A DNA stretch of 64,000 bases, taken from JAFMDF01 sp965277445. GTDB lineage: Bacteria > Bacteroidota > Bacteroidia > Chitinophagales > Saprospiraceae. The stretch lies in the NCBI GenBank assembly GCA_965277445.1, contig CBDICY010000032.1:62001-126000 (forward strand), given 5' to 3'. The notes beneath the pieces were generated by a model. The model saw only the letters and a list, made by a program, of their open reading frames with translations, did not search any database and was not told the origin of the DNA. A program made the translations under genes and the position numbers. Below are positions 1-8,774 of this stretch, piece after piece (the stretch's first letter is position 1; the number at the start of each line of letters is the position of its first letter).

Positions 1-2041
1 TTCGGCTAACATCGTGCCCATGCATAATGCTATTTGGTCGCTGTGACGGAATAATAATAGCGGCATATTTTTCTAAATCGCCTCGCCGAACATCTGCGTC
101 CTGTAAAGTGTCTAAATCGAAAGCATGTTCTCTTAGCATCCATCTCGTCCAACCTTCATCCATGTTTGCTACCCAACTTTTGTAAATACCTACTTTGAAT
201 TTCTTGATAGTGGTTAAATTACCTTTTGGTTGTTTGCTAACTCCAGTAAAACTAACGCCTGTACTTGCCGCCGTTTTACCAATATGTTTAGTTATCTCTT
301 TTCCAGTAGCATAAAAAGTACCTGCGGCGTATTCCACTTTACCAACTTTAGTCGCTTCGGTTAACCGCTTAATTTCTACGCCCTCTTTTAATAATAAATT
401 AACTGCTTTGTAACTATCATTCTCTGTAGCCGCAAATAAGTAACCTGTTCGATTGGATACATCTACCCTTCCAGTTCTTTTAGGAATCAAGCCTTCGATC
501 ATTGTGGTTTTGGCGGTAAAAGTTGAATCAATTCTATCTACTTGCACGCCCATTTGCATCGGCAAAGTCCAACCTGCTAAATCATAAGGTGGTTTTGGAG
601 GGCCGCCTGGATATAAATATTGATTGGGATATACTTGCTTTTCCATTAAGTCTACTAAGAAAGGTCGGAATGCTTGCGCCCCATAAAAGATAGTTGACCC
701 TTCAGCGTATTTTTTACCTCCTATTGTAAAATCGCTCGTAGCTTGATGTGCTTCTAAACCACCTCTTTGTAATATTTCTACCAAATTTCTAGCTTCCCCT
801 GCATCCCATTGTTCGGCGGGTAGAACATAAGCAAAAGCTTCCGCTTTATTTTCAATGGCATCTCTCCCCATCAGGTAAATATTGCGCAAAAACTGTTCTT
901 TTCTATCTGCGGCAATTTCTAAAATACCCATTGAAGCGGTTAACATATATTCTACCGCATCTCTAAAATGAGATTCACCACCTTCCCATGGATTTGGATA
1001 GAAAATCTCTGAACCATCGGCCGCAATACCTGCTACTCTTTTTGGCTTTTTCTTAGGATCATAATATCGAGGAGTTGGCGTAGCATGTGCGACTTCTGTC
1101 AATATCCCGATCATATTATGGTAATACGGTGCAGTTCGCATCCCACCATTCCAAAACATACTAAAATTAGTCCCTGAAATCACCCCAGGCATTTTTTTCA
1201 TCGCAAAACGATTGGCCATTGCTGTCCCCACTAAATTAACGCCCGTCGTTACACCAGGGTGAATTCGTTTATTAACAGGACTCCGAAAAGGCGGTAAAAA
1301 TATTCTTGCCCAAGATGGAGAAGTTTGATGATGATTATGAATAATTTGCGGATACCATTCTTGGTATAAAATACGATTCGCCGTTTTGGTTTCGGGCATA
1401 TTATTCATAAACCAATCTCGGTTATTATCATGTCCCACATATTTTTGGTATAAAATCGGGGTACGAGAGGTCTCAAAAGGGGTTCCCAATTGTTTTCGAT
1501 ACCAATCCACGATGATATCTACCCCATCAGGATTGATACAAGGCACTAATAGAGTAATCACGTTTTCTCGGATGCGTCGCATTTCATCCGTTTCTTCGGT
1601 CGCTATTTTATAAGCCAATTCATTTGCCATTTGCGCATGCGCTCGTTCACTAGCGTGCATCCCTGCGTCAAACCAGACGATCGCTTTTCCCTCTTTGACC
1701 TTGGCTTCTGCTTCTGCTTTCGTAATTTTTGCTCTGGCTAAATCCGTACTAATTTTCTTCCAACGATCTAATTGGGCTAAATTTTCTTTAGTAGAAATAA
1801 ACATCAATTTGATCGGTCTGCCCATGACGGATTTCCCAATATCAATCATCTTCACTCTATCGGAGGTCTTTGCCAATTGATCGTAGTAATCCAACATCTG
1901 GTCATAATCCGCTAACTTATAATCTGCACCAACTTGGAAACCGAATACGTCTTCAGGAGAAGGTACTTTTTGCGCCTGTACAAAAGAAAGGGAACTCAAA
2001 AAAAAGAGACTTAAAAAGAAAGGTAGTAGTCGCTTCATCAT
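1..2041 (-). CDS. M14 family zinc carboxypeptidase, secreted (3' end outside window)
   Basis: This reading frame enters from the left edge without a stop and starts at ATG 2041 or the adjacent in-frame ATG 2038. The first ~22 residues are a Sec signal peptide (MKRLLPFF..., ending near VQA). The M14 zinc motif HxxE is visible as GMHASERAH near residue 126. A later zinc histidine fits IIHNHHQTSPS near residue 235, and the catalytic glutamate fits ILTEVAH. The family removes C-terminal residues from peptides with one zinc ion; this protein would act in the periplasm or outside the cell. About 680 codons are visible, so there is a long C-terminal extension beyond the ~300-residue catalytic domain, as in many Bacteroidota M14 proteins. 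The family call is sure, the substrate unknown. Confidence 0.9.
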   Translation of the reverse strand, partial: MMKRLLPFFLSLFFLSSLSFVQAQKVPSPEDVFGFQVGADYKLADYDQMLDYYDQLAKTSDRVKMIDIGKSVMGRPIKLMFISTKENLAQLDRWKKISTDLARAKITKAEAEAKVKEGKAIVWFDAGMHASERAHAQMANELAYKIATEETDEMRRIRENVITLLVPCINPDGVDIIVDWYRKQLGTPFETSRTPILYQKYVGHDNNRDWFMNNMPETKTANRILYQEWYPQIIHNHHQTSPSWARIFLPPFRSPVNKRIHPGVTTGVNLVGTAMANRFAMKKMPGVISGTNFSMFWNGGMRTAPYYHNMIGILTEVAHATPTPRYYDPKKKPKRVAGIAADGSEIFYPNPWEGGESHFRDAVEYMLTASMGILEIAADRKEQFLRNIYLMGRDAIENKAEAFAYVLPAEQWDAGEARNLVEILQRGGLEAHQATSDFTIGGKKYAEGSTIFYGAQAFRPFLVDLMEKQVYPNQYLYPGGPPKPPYDLAGWTLPMQMGVQVDRIDSTFTAKTTMIEGLIPKRTGRVDVSNRTGYLFAATENDSYKAVNLLLKEGVEIKRLTEATKVGKVEYAAGTFYATGKEITKHIGKTAASTGVSFTGVSKQPKGNLTTIKKFKVGIYKSWVANMDEGWTRWMLREHAFDLDTLQDADVRRGDLEKYAAIIIPSQRPNSIMHGHDVSR

Positions 2042-2187
2042 AATTAACAATTTTAGTGATTTGCGGCTAAATTAGGATTTATCTTAAGAAAAAAGGTAAG
2101 GAAGTGCCAATTGTTTTTTAAATTGCTATTGTATCACAAAAAATAGTGGTTATTCGGTGAAAGCTGTAGGTGGATTATATTTCAAGC

Positions 2188-2252
2188 ATACGATTCGGGA
2201 GAGTCGTGTTACCATTGACACGAAAAAGTAACACGACTCTCCCGAGTCGTAT
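2188..2252. repeat. REP-like inverted pair (GTAAC heads facing inward)
   Basis: Two 25-bp arms (2188-2212 and 2228-2252) are inverted copies with one mismatch, separated by 15 bp. Each contains the core CACGACTC-TCC-CGAGTCGT preceded by GTAA. This is a diverged version of the CACAACTC-NNN-GAGTTGTG units found around the transposase gene near 31 kb, but with heads inward, not outward. It lies in the gap between the divergent M14 gene and the small gene at 2319, which otherwise shows nothing. Confidence 0.7.
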
Positions 2253-2318
2253 CCTACCTTTTAGATACCTACACTTTTGACCGTAGTGCCCAAATAATAA
2301 CCGATAAATATCTCAAAA

Positions 2319-2525
2319 ATGAAAAATACGACCATTTTAAACCTCCTCAAATGCGCTTGTCTACTTACCCTATTTTTATTTTATATAGACAGGAATGAAT
2401 TTCAAGGAGATTATGCACTAGCTGCTTTTGAGTTTGTGATGATGTCGATGATTATTGCTGTTTTATTTTTAGTTGGATATGGCACTATTTTGTTGGTGCA
2501 AAGATTCGTCACGAATAAAGCATAA
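2319..2525 (+). CDS. Small hypothetical membrane protein
   Basis: A 68-residue frame with two probable membrane helices (about residues 6-22 and 38-60) joined by a short loop containing DRNEFQGDY. The start is an ATG behind the A-rich stretch typical of this genome (ctcaaaa-ATG). I recognise no family. It stands alone, with the REP-like pair upstream and a low-complexity gap downstream. Hydrophobic pattern and start context favour a real gene, but a chance frame of this size cannot be excluded. Confidence 0.45.
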   Translation: MKNTTILNLLKCACLLTLFLFYIDRNEFQGDYALAAFEFVMMSMIIAVLFLVGYGTILLVQRFVTNKA

Positions 2526-2743
2526 TGTGGATAGGTTTTGTTGAATTGACCACGGATTAATAAAGTACCACGGATACTAGTGCTTATTCTAAACAAGACC
2601 GTATTACAAAGTTTAAATACTGATAATCAGCAAGTTAATCTCATTCAAAATTCAAAATTTATCATTCAGAATTAAGTCTACTATATATGGATAATTATAG
2701 TTTAAATCATTTTCTGATAACACTCCCCTACAACTAAAATATT

Positions 2744-3103
2744 ATGAAAAAAAGAAACCACTTTAATCTTTTGGGTCTCACCTTTGCTGTGCTGCTACCC
2801 TTTTTATGTATCGCTTTTCTACAACCTGTTGATACAAGTAAAGAAAATTGTTTGCAAGTTGCAGGTATTGTCGAACAATTGGAAGAAGCAGGCACTAAGG
2901 ATATTGTTTTTAGATTGAGGGATAACCCTAACCTCTTTTATATTAATCGAGGATTAGAAAGAGGCTTAACGCTTCCTCAATTGGAACAACAATTAATCGG
3001 TAAAAAGATTAGCCTTTGGCATGCTCGATCTTGGCAATCTACTAGTCAACATATTGCGCATGTTCAGTTGGGGAAGGAGGTTATTTATAGTGAGTGGAAG
3101 TAG
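2744..3103 (+). CDS. Hypothetical exported or membrane-anchored small protein
   Basis: 119 residues beginning MKKRNHF, then a hydrophobic stretch (about 9-28) that is either an uncleaved anchor or a signal peptide. The rest is a soluble ~90-residue domain with one Cys (KENCLQVAG) and a central FYINRGLERGL segment. No family recognised. The start is well placed behind an A/T-rich leader, and the gene ends 15 bp before a strong bidirectional hairpin that separates it from the convergent DUF1080 gene, which supports it being a real transcription unit. Confidence 0.7.
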   Translation: MKKRNHFNLLGLTFAVLLPFLCIAFLQPVDTSKENCLQVAGIVEQLEEAGTKDIVFRLRDNPNLFYINRGLERGLTLPQLEQQLIGKKISLWHARSWQSTSQHIAHVQLGKEVIYSEWK

Positions 3104-3118
3104 CATTTTTTGATCAAC

Positions 3119-3151
3119 AATTAGGCGGCAATGGGAAATTGCCGCCTAATT
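3119..3151. terminator. Bidirectional hairpin terminator
   Basis: A perfect 14-bp stem (3119-3132 with 3138-3151, AATTAGGCGGCAAT) with a 5-nt loop lies between two convergent genes. It is A/T-rich at the base on both sides, so it can end transcription from either side. Confidence 0.75.
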
Positions 3152-3157
3152 TGATAC

Positions 3158-3937
3158 TTAAAAATCCGTATCCGCTTCTACTAAATTCAATTCCTTAATC
3201 CAAATATTTTTATACAAAACATCATGCCCTTCTGCCTGTAATTTTAAGCCACCTGGTCTATCCGTCAGCCCTTTGCCACCATCATTTCCACCATCCAAGC
3301 CAGAACTTTTGCCGCCCCATACTTGATTAATGCGCACATTTTCATGGATTTTAATCCCATTAAAATAAACCGTCACCATTGGCTTTTCGGTCATTTTTCC
3401 ATCTTTAAAACGAGCTGCCCGAAAAACGACATCATAGGCATTCCATTGCCCTAAACCATAATAGGCAAAATAAGGAGAGGCAGATTCATTGATAATCGCT
3501 GCCATTCCATGAGAAGTCGTATCGCCATCAAGCACTTGAATTTCAAATCGATTTTGTAAATAGACCCCACTATTACCGCCCTCATGTTGGATTAAAAATT
3601 CGACATGCGCTCTAAAATCTCGATATTTCTTTTTGGTTACTACATCCGCTGCACCGTATAACCCGCCCGCCGATGCAGGATCATTTGTGTTCATCGCTGT
3701 GCCTGCATTAACAGGGTCTTTGACGATTTGCCATTTAATTGGGGCTTTTGCAGATAGTCTCGGACCATTCCAATATTCCCATTTTGTTTGCAGCATTTTT
3801 CGACTGCCGTCAAACATTAATTCGGCATCAATTGGTGCTTCTGTGCCTACGCCAACTTGTCCTACTAGCGAATTATTAAAAAAAAGAAATACACAACAAC
3901 TAGTTAATAGAATTATTTTTTTTGATAGAATATTCAT
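3158..3937 (-). CDS. DUF1080 (3-keto-disaccharide hydrolase-like) secreted protein
   Basis: 259 residues with an N-terminal signal peptide (to about residue 26). One DUF1080 domain follows: the family's GNSGVYLQNRFEIQVLDG signature, GQWNAYDVVFRA, and the closing GGLKLQAEGHDVLYKNIWI strand, a concanavalin-like jelly-roll fold. Related domains bind or hydrolyse (3-keto-)glycosides outside the cytoplasm. Its neighbours do not form a recognisable sugar pathway. A glycine-rich loop (GGNDGGKG) near residue 220 is typical of the family. Family call firm, exact substrate unknown. Confidence 0.85.
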   Translation of the reverse strand: MNILSKKIILLTSCCVFLFFNNSLVGQVGVGTEAPIDAELMFDGSRKMLQTKWEYWNGPRLSAKAPIKWQIVKDPVNAGTAMNTNDPASAGGLYGAADVVTKKKYRDFRAHVEFLIQHEGGNSGVYLQNRFEIQVLDGDTTSHGMAAIINESASPYFAYYGLGQWNAYDVVFRAARFKDGKMTEKPMVTVYFNGIKIHENVRINQVWGGKSSGLDGGNDGGKGLTDRPGGLKLQAEGHDVLYKNIWIKELNLVEADTDF

Positions 3938-4000
3938 AAATATAGGAGATTTTATGTTTGGTTATAAAAACAGCCTAAATATGCTAAAAAATATTGGAAT

Positions 4001-4105
4001 CCTCTGCGTAACTTTGTGAAAACTCTGCGTAATTCTGTGAGACAACTATACTTATTAGTTATTCCACAGAGGTTCCGAGAAATACACAAAGGCACACAGA
4101 GAAGA
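4001..4105. repeat. CACAGAG/CTCTGCGT dispersed repeat
   Basis: Two plus-sense copies of CTCTGCGTAA(C/T)T(T/C)TGTGA (4002 and 4023) are followed by the opposite-sense CCACAGAGGTTCC and GGCACACAGAG. The same vocabulary returns at 44653-44733 and briefly near 14620. An open frame over 4016-4213 runs through it but looks fortuitous. Confidence 0.45.
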
Positions 4106-4160
4106 AACGTCAACCTTTCTATACTTTCGATAGACTTGCCAAACCTTTCTGTTTTAAACC

Positions 4161-4199
4161 AAAAAGAGTTGGACTACCTTCTACTCGGTAATCCAACTC
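4161..4199 (-). terminator. Rho-independent terminator of the S41 peptidase gene
   Basis: Read on the minus strand, a 13-bp stem with one mismatch (arms 4187-4199 and 4166-4178, GAGTTGGATTACC) is followed directly by TTTTT. It lies about 90 bp after the stop of the minus-strand gene that ends at 4291. Confidence 0.7.
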
Positions 4200-4290
4200 G
4201 TATTCACCTATAACCCTAAATTCTTTTATTTTTTAATAGATATTATTTGATTCCCGCAGTCTCAACAATATGCCACATCTTCAAACCTTA

Positions 4291-5307
4291 TTAATTAAGC
4301 TCTTCAATTGCTCGCTGAATTACTTCATCTACCTCTATATTATCATCATCCATAAATACTTCAATATCAGGATCAAAACCATCGTCTAAATGTCTGCCTT
4401 CATGGTCGATAAACTCACTAGTAGACAAACTGTATTTCCAACCATTCGATAAGAAACCATCTGCGACACTTCCACTTCCACCACCTGTTCTACTTCCGAT
4501 ATATTTAACCTGTGGCAATGGATTGGTTTGGTAAATAAAAGTAGTCGTTGCACTATAGCAAAGTCCATTCGTCAAGACCATAACTGGTTTTAGATAAATA
4601 TTTTCACTTGCTGGAATACTAGTTGCTGGACTGTCTTTAAAGTCATTCGCCCCAGGTCCAATTTTAAATCGTTCAAATCCAGTTACGATTTCTTTATCTG
4701 TAAAATGCCCCGCTAAACGAGTCGCTGCTTCTGGACTTCCTCCTGTATTTAATCTCACATCAATAATTAATCCTTTAGTATCTTTAAAATGAGTCAAGAT
4801 AGTATTGATTTCCTCTTCTGGGAGGTCAACATTAAAAGAGGGAATAAAAACATAGCCAATATTTCCTTCTATAGTCGTATATACACTATTGCTATCTTGG
4901 AAGAATTGTAACTCTTCTGTTTTAATCGTATTCAAATAAGGTACCCAACTCTCAAAATTAAAATTCAGCGGTGCCCCTTTTAAAATATCAAAGCCTTTGA
5001 TAGAATCTCGACTAAGGTCGGTTAAATCGGAATGCCCATCTCTAAGACTCAGCACCATATCTCCCATAATTTCAAATAATTCCGTATCCGAAGTATTTGC
5101 GGAAATAGTTGGTCGAATTCGGTCGTACTCTGCTTGCCAATCCACGCCTTTGAACTCAAACATGGCATATTTTTCATTGAATGTATTCCAAAATTCATCA
5201 AATATTTCTATCTGATTATTGCCATTTGGTGCTGGTTCTACAAACACCTTTTCACAAGAAGTAATAAAAAAAGAGAATAGAATTAAACTAAAAATATATT
5301 TTTTCAT
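4291..5307 (-). CDS. S41 family peptidase, lipoprotein
   Basis: 338 residues starting with a lipoprotein signal (lipobox FITSC, Cys18). The S41 core is visible: LRDGH around His92, the strand IGYVFIPSF, LIIDVRLNTGGS, and NGLCYSATTTF with probable nucleophile Ser252, then the C-terminal GGGSGSVADG and LDDGFDPDIEV segments. The DGH histidine and serine arrangement resembles the tricorn-like branch more than the Ser/Lys CtpA branch. No PDZ domain is evident. It would be a membrane-tethered periplasmic or surface protease. It has its own downstream terminator and is separated from the OMP gene upstream by about 70 bp, so co-transcription with that gene is possible. Confidence 0.87.
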   Translation of the reverse strand: MKKYIFSLILFSFFITSCEKVFVEPAPNGNNQIEIFDEFWNTFNEKYAMFEFKGVDWQAEYDRIRPTISANTSDTELFEIMGDMVLSLRDGHSDLTDLSRDSIKGFDILKGAPLNFNFESWVPYLNTIKTEELQFFQDSNSVYTTIEGNIGYVFIPSFNVDLPEEEINTILTHFKDTKGLIIDVRLNTGGSPEAATRLAGHFTDKEIVTGFERFKIGPGANDFKDSPATSIPASENIYLKPVMVLTNGLCYSATTTFIYQTNPLPQVKYIGSRTGGGSGSVADGFLSNGWKYSLSTSEFIDHEGRHLDDGFDPDIEVFMDDDNIEVDEVIQRAIEELN

Positions 5308-5375
5308 GATTATTTTTTAAAATTTATAGTATCAAATAATAAATACCAGATTATGCTACAAAATGGATAAATTCA

Positions 5376-6197
5376 TCACTTATCACTCTTTTTAGCGGTC
5401 TTTTTACGGCCTAATTTAAAGCCTACAAAGAATTTCAATCCATGCGTTCCCTGAACCATTTGCCCATTTGTAAACGGTTCATAAGCTTTCAAATTCCAAT
5501 TGTACTTAACTCCCCATCTAGCTTTATCTCCATCTTGAAAAAGCGAAATATCTGTTTTAACTCGATTGAATTTTCCGATAGTGGCAATTTCTCCGTATCT
5601 ATACAATTTGGTGGTAGGGTCATCCAAATAATTAAATTCTCCATTAGCTAAAAAATCTTGGGAAGCAGAGAAAGCAAAACCGTCACTTGCTTTGACCCAT
5701 GACAATAAACCGATACTTGCCTCTAGCCCTAATCGCCATTTTTTACCTAGTGGTCTTTCCATTCTTGCTGTTGCAGCCAAAGTATTATTGTATAAAATAG
5801 AATTTCCATTATTTCCCAAATTGGAACTATTTCTGTAAAGCACCGATCCTTCTAATTCCCCTCCAACATACAATCTATTTGCCCCATCTTTTTTGATGCC
5901 TTTCATCCATGTAAAACTCAAAGAGGGATCAACGATCGTCGATTGAGTGGGGTCTAATTCGTTAATAGTATAAAACTGAACAGGAATATCTAGCTGCCAT
6001 CGAAATAAATTGTCGGCTTGTTTTTCTCCACCAATGGCAAAGCCTATTCCTCCTCCGGATAAAGCCGACTGGGAAAAAGTTTGATTTTGGTGCGTACCAA
6101 AAGCACCACCTGTACTAATAAAAAACTGTTTAAAATCTTGAGCGGACAAAGTACTTATGGTCAATACCGTCAAGATGGAGATTATTATTTTTTTCAT
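5376..6197 (-). CDS. Hypothetical outer-membrane beta-barrel protein
   Basis: 273 residues with a clear signal peptide (cleavage after LSAQ, about residue 19). The mature part alternates polar and hydrophobic residues with many Gly and aromatic residues (GGEKQADNLFRWQLDIPVQ, RLYVGGELEGSVLYR, GLKFFVGFKLG), as expected of beta strands in a small outer-membrane barrel. The end KKTAKKSDK is basic rather than a barrel-closing aromatic, so the last strand is probably just before it. No named family recognised. It precedes the S41 peptidase gene on the same strand. Confidence 0.7.
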   Translation of the reverse strand: MKKIIISILTVLTISTLSAQDFKQFFISTGGAFGTHQNQTFSQSALSGGGIGFAIGGEKQADNLFRWQLDIPVQFYTINELDPTQSTIVDPSLSFTWMKGIKKDGANRLYVGGELEGSVLYRNSSNLGNNGNSILYNNTLAATARMERPLGKKWRLGLEASIGLLSWVKASDGFAFSASQDFLANGEFNYLDDPTTKLYRYGEIATIGKFNRVKTDISLFQDGDKARWGVKYNWNLKAYEPFTNGQMVQGTHGLKFFVGFKLGRKKTAKKSDK

Positions 6198-6492
6198 GTT
6201 ACTGATTTAATTTTTATTGGTTTGTTGTTGCAAAATTGCGGATGATTAAAAGCATTAAAAATGATGTACGTCATTTATTCAAATGATTTGTGTTCGCTGT
6301 TAAGACAATACAAAAATGAAGCATCCCCCATTTTTAAAAGTCCAATTTTAAGTAGAAAAGGTTCTAAAACATGATTTAGAACTTCTTTGCATAATTCTGA
6401 ACCTATTGAGGGTCAATTAGCTATATAAAAAACAATAAATTGGTTAGTTTTATCGGTATTAAAAGGCATAAAATATTTAATTCATTAAAAAA

Positions 6493-7452
6493 ATGATTAT
6501 GACAAACCATCCATTTAAAAAATCGATTACCTTTTTATTGGTGTTAACGCTTCTCGGCTTTAGCATGACCAGTTGTGATACCCTAAAAGAAGTTACAGAG
6601 AAACAAGTAGATATTTTCGATTGGTCAGAAAATAGAATAGACGGGCAATTTTCTAAACTAGCCGCTGCGACTGCTTTCCATGATGGCAAACTATATATGG
6701 TACATACTGGAGAATTTGCCAATAGTTTATTCTATACTTATTATGATGGTAAGAATTGGACAGATGACCAAAAGATAGAAGGGCAATTTACAACACATAC
6801 GCCTGCTATTGCATCTATTAATGGCGAATTACATTTGGTGCATACTGGAGAAACGAATAACGATTTATACCATTCCGTTTTTGATGGCAACACTTGGTCT
6901 GATGATGTAAAAATACCAGAACAATCCACTAATCAAGCACCTGCTTTAGCCGTTTATGAAAATCAGTTGCATTTAGTACATACGGGAGAATTTGGAACGG
7001 CTTTATACCATTCTGTTTTAGAAAATGGACAATGGACGGATGATCAGAAAATTGAAGGGCAGTTTTCTCAATTAGCCCCCTCTATGGCAGTTTATAATAA
7101 TAAATTATACTTAGTCCATACGGCCGAAAATAGAACTAATTTGTACATTTCTGCCTATGATGGCAACACTTGGAGTGATGATGAAGTAATTTATGGTCAA
7201 TATAGTGGAAATGCGCCAACCTTAACCAATTTTGAAGGAGAGTTGTATTTATTACATACTGGCGAATTATACAAAGGCTTGTACATCAGTAAATATGAAA
7301 ATGGTCGTTTTTTAGACGATGAAGAATTAAGTAGCGGCTGGACGAATGACCAAATTGCTGCTGCTGGTTTTAAAGGTGATTTGCATTTAGTTTATAAAGG
7401 CAATACCAATAATAATTTATATCATGCTATAGGAGAAAAGGGAGGGAATTAG
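6493..7452 (+). CDS. Lipoprotein with six ~46-residue propeller/lectin-like repeats
   Basis: 319 residues; lipoprotein signal with lipobox SMTSC (Cys28). From about residue 53 come five and a half repeats of 46 residues with the pattern aPalavynnxLhLvHTGExxxxLYhSxxdGxxWtDDxxIxGQ. The missing outer strand of the last repeat is supplied by IFDWSENRIDGQ before repeat 1, which is the velcro closure of a beta-propeller. The regularity suggests a six-bladed propeller like the fungal/bacterial sugar-binding (PLL/AAL-like) or BNR proteins. Sugar binding is inferred from repeat shape only. Start 6499 (second Met) is equally possible. It is a single gene convergent with the AraC gene at 7612. Confidence 0.75.
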   Translation: MIMTNHPFKKSITFLLVLTLLGFSMTSCDTLKEVTEKQVDIFDWSENRIDGQFSKLAAATAFHDGKLYMVHTGEFANSLFYTYYDGKNWTDDQKIEGQFTTHTPAIASINGELHLVHTGETNNDLYHSVFDGNTWSDDVKIPEQSTNQAPALAVYENQLHLVHTGEFGTALYHSVLENGQWTDDQKIEGQFSQLAPSMAVYNNKLYLVHTAENRTNLYISAYDGNTWSDDEVIYGQYSGNAPTLTNFEGELYLLHTGELYKGLYISKYENGRFLDDEELSSGWTNDQIAAAGFKGDLHLVYKGNTNNNLYHAIGEKGGN

Positions 7453-7491
7453 GAAGGTTATTTTTGATTAGGGAGTTGGAAATAAGTAGAG

Positions 7492-7609
7492 TACCCAAAT
7501 TTTACGAAGTCATTTTTTCTTTAGACAAGGCGAAAAACGCAGATATAGCCGTAGCTATAGCGAGTATTTTCAACGCAGTATAAAGAGAAAAGGGCAAGTA
7601 AAATGGGTA
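7492..7609. repeat. Hairpin element between convergent genes
   Basis: Outer arms TACCCAAATTTTAC (7492-7505) and GTAAAATGGGTA (7598-7609) enclose a GC-richer core. In that core TATAGC (7544-7549) pairs with GCTATA (7554-7559), and CGAAAAACGC (7531-7540) faces GAGTATTTTCAACGC on the other side. The element fills the gap between two convergent genes and could terminate both, or be a small non-autonomous repeat. Confidence 0.5.
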
Positions 7610-7611
7610 GA

Positions 7612-8730
7612 TTATATTTTTCCAAGTCCCTTAAGTAACGAAGCTTCTTTTTTAAACTGGTTGGGTGTTTTACCAACAGCTTGTTTAAAGGTGGTATAAA
7701 AACTAGTTTTAGAATTAAACCCTACTCGATGCGCAATACCTAATAAATTAAGATGCCCTACTTCTGGGTTTACCAATAATTTTTTGGCGGCTTCCACTCT
7801 AAATTGATTAATGAATTGATTGAAATTGAGGCCGCCAATCTCATTGATTAGATTGGATAGTTTTCTGGACGGGTGATTTAATTGTTTAGCTAAGTCGGAT
7901 AATTGTAATTGTGGATTGACATATGGTTTTTCTTGTTCCATAAAAGCCAATAATGCTTCGTATTCTTTTACATTTAGGTTTTCAGTCACCTCCCTATCAT
8001 TAGTTTTTTCAGTAGCTGACTCGTAAATAATTTCTTGTTGGGGAATAATAATAAAAACCTGTCGAAAACCGCTTAATGCTACCCCAAAAATAAAGGCAAC
8101 ATTGATAATATTAAAGATACTAGAAAATAATGCTTCCTGAGATTCGGTCAAAAAAATAGGACTCAAAATGATTACAAGGGTTAATAACACATAATAACAA
8201 ACCCATTTTACCCATTGTAAAGTCTTTCCATGTATGGACGAATCATAATTAACGATTACCTTTTTATGTCGATTAATCAATTGAATAATAAGTAGGGCAT
8301 ATCCAAGAATAAAAAAATAGGCTAAAAGCATGTGAATCCCGTATATAATATCTGCATCGTCCCATTTTAATTTGGTTGCTGCTGGATAAGAAAATAAAAT
8401 ACTAAAGCAGATAAATTCTATAACGGCAGGTATAAAATGTATAAAGTCTTTTCGCCAATTAAATTTTTGCAAGACACTTTTAGTATACAAATAAAGGGCT
8501 GGCATAAATAAGAAAAAGGTATCCAATGGTAAAAATAATAGCTCGGGATGTTCTACTAAATAACCCGTTTCTTCGAATATCGAAATCAGTTCGAAACTGT
8601 AGCCGATTAGAAAAATACCTAAAAATGGAATCGCCTTATTTTTCTTGTAACTACCTATTAAGATAATGCCAAGCAGCAAACCTTGAACTAAGCCTAAAAT
8701 GTCTAACAAAATCAAAAAAGTAACATGCAT
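7612..8730 (-). CDS. AraC-family regulator with membrane-spanning N-terminus
   Basis: 372 residues. The first ~235 form about seven hydrophobic helices (from LILLDILGLVQGLLLGIIL onward). The last ~110 are an AraC/XylS double helix-turn-helix (LSDLAKQLNHPSRKLSNLI, then LLGIAHRVGFNSKTSFYTTFKQAVGKTPNQFK). Such proteins sense something at or in the membrane and bind DNA through the C-terminal domain. It is the last gene of a minus-strand run after the LytS/LytTR genes, 44 bp downstream of the response regulator, so it is probably co-expressed with that two-component system. Confidence 0.88.
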   Translation of the reverse strand: MHVTFLILLDILGLVQGLLLGIILIGSYKKNKAIPFLGIFLIGYSFELISIFEETGYLVEHPELLFLPLDTFFLFMPALYLYTKSVLQKFNWRKDFIHFIPAVIEFICFSILFSYPAATKLKWDDADIIYGIHMLLAYFFILGYALLIIQLINRHKKVIVNYDSSIHGKTLQWVKWVCYYVLLTLVIILSPIFLTESQEALFSSIFNIINVAFIFGVALSGFRQVFIIIPQQEIIYESATEKTNDREVTENLNVKEYEALLAFMEQEKPYVNPQLQLSDLAKQLNHPSRKLSNLINEIGGLNFNQFINQFRVEAAKKLLVNPEVGHLNLLGIAHRVGFNSKTSFYTTFKQAVGKTPNQFKKEASLLKGLGKI

Positions 8731-8774
8731 AGTCGAGTGAAGATTTCTATTTGCTGCAAGTTACAAAAAGAAAT

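Noticed and set aside
3951..4019. AGGAG followed by ATG on the plus strand, possible short peptide gene
   Set aside because: Only about 20 codons, reading into repeat sequence; the AGGAG is probably chance.
4016..4213. 65-residue open frame on the plus strand
   Set aside because: It runs through the CACAGAG dispersed repeat and the terminator of the S41 gene, has no recognisable domain, and starts in low-complexity sequence.
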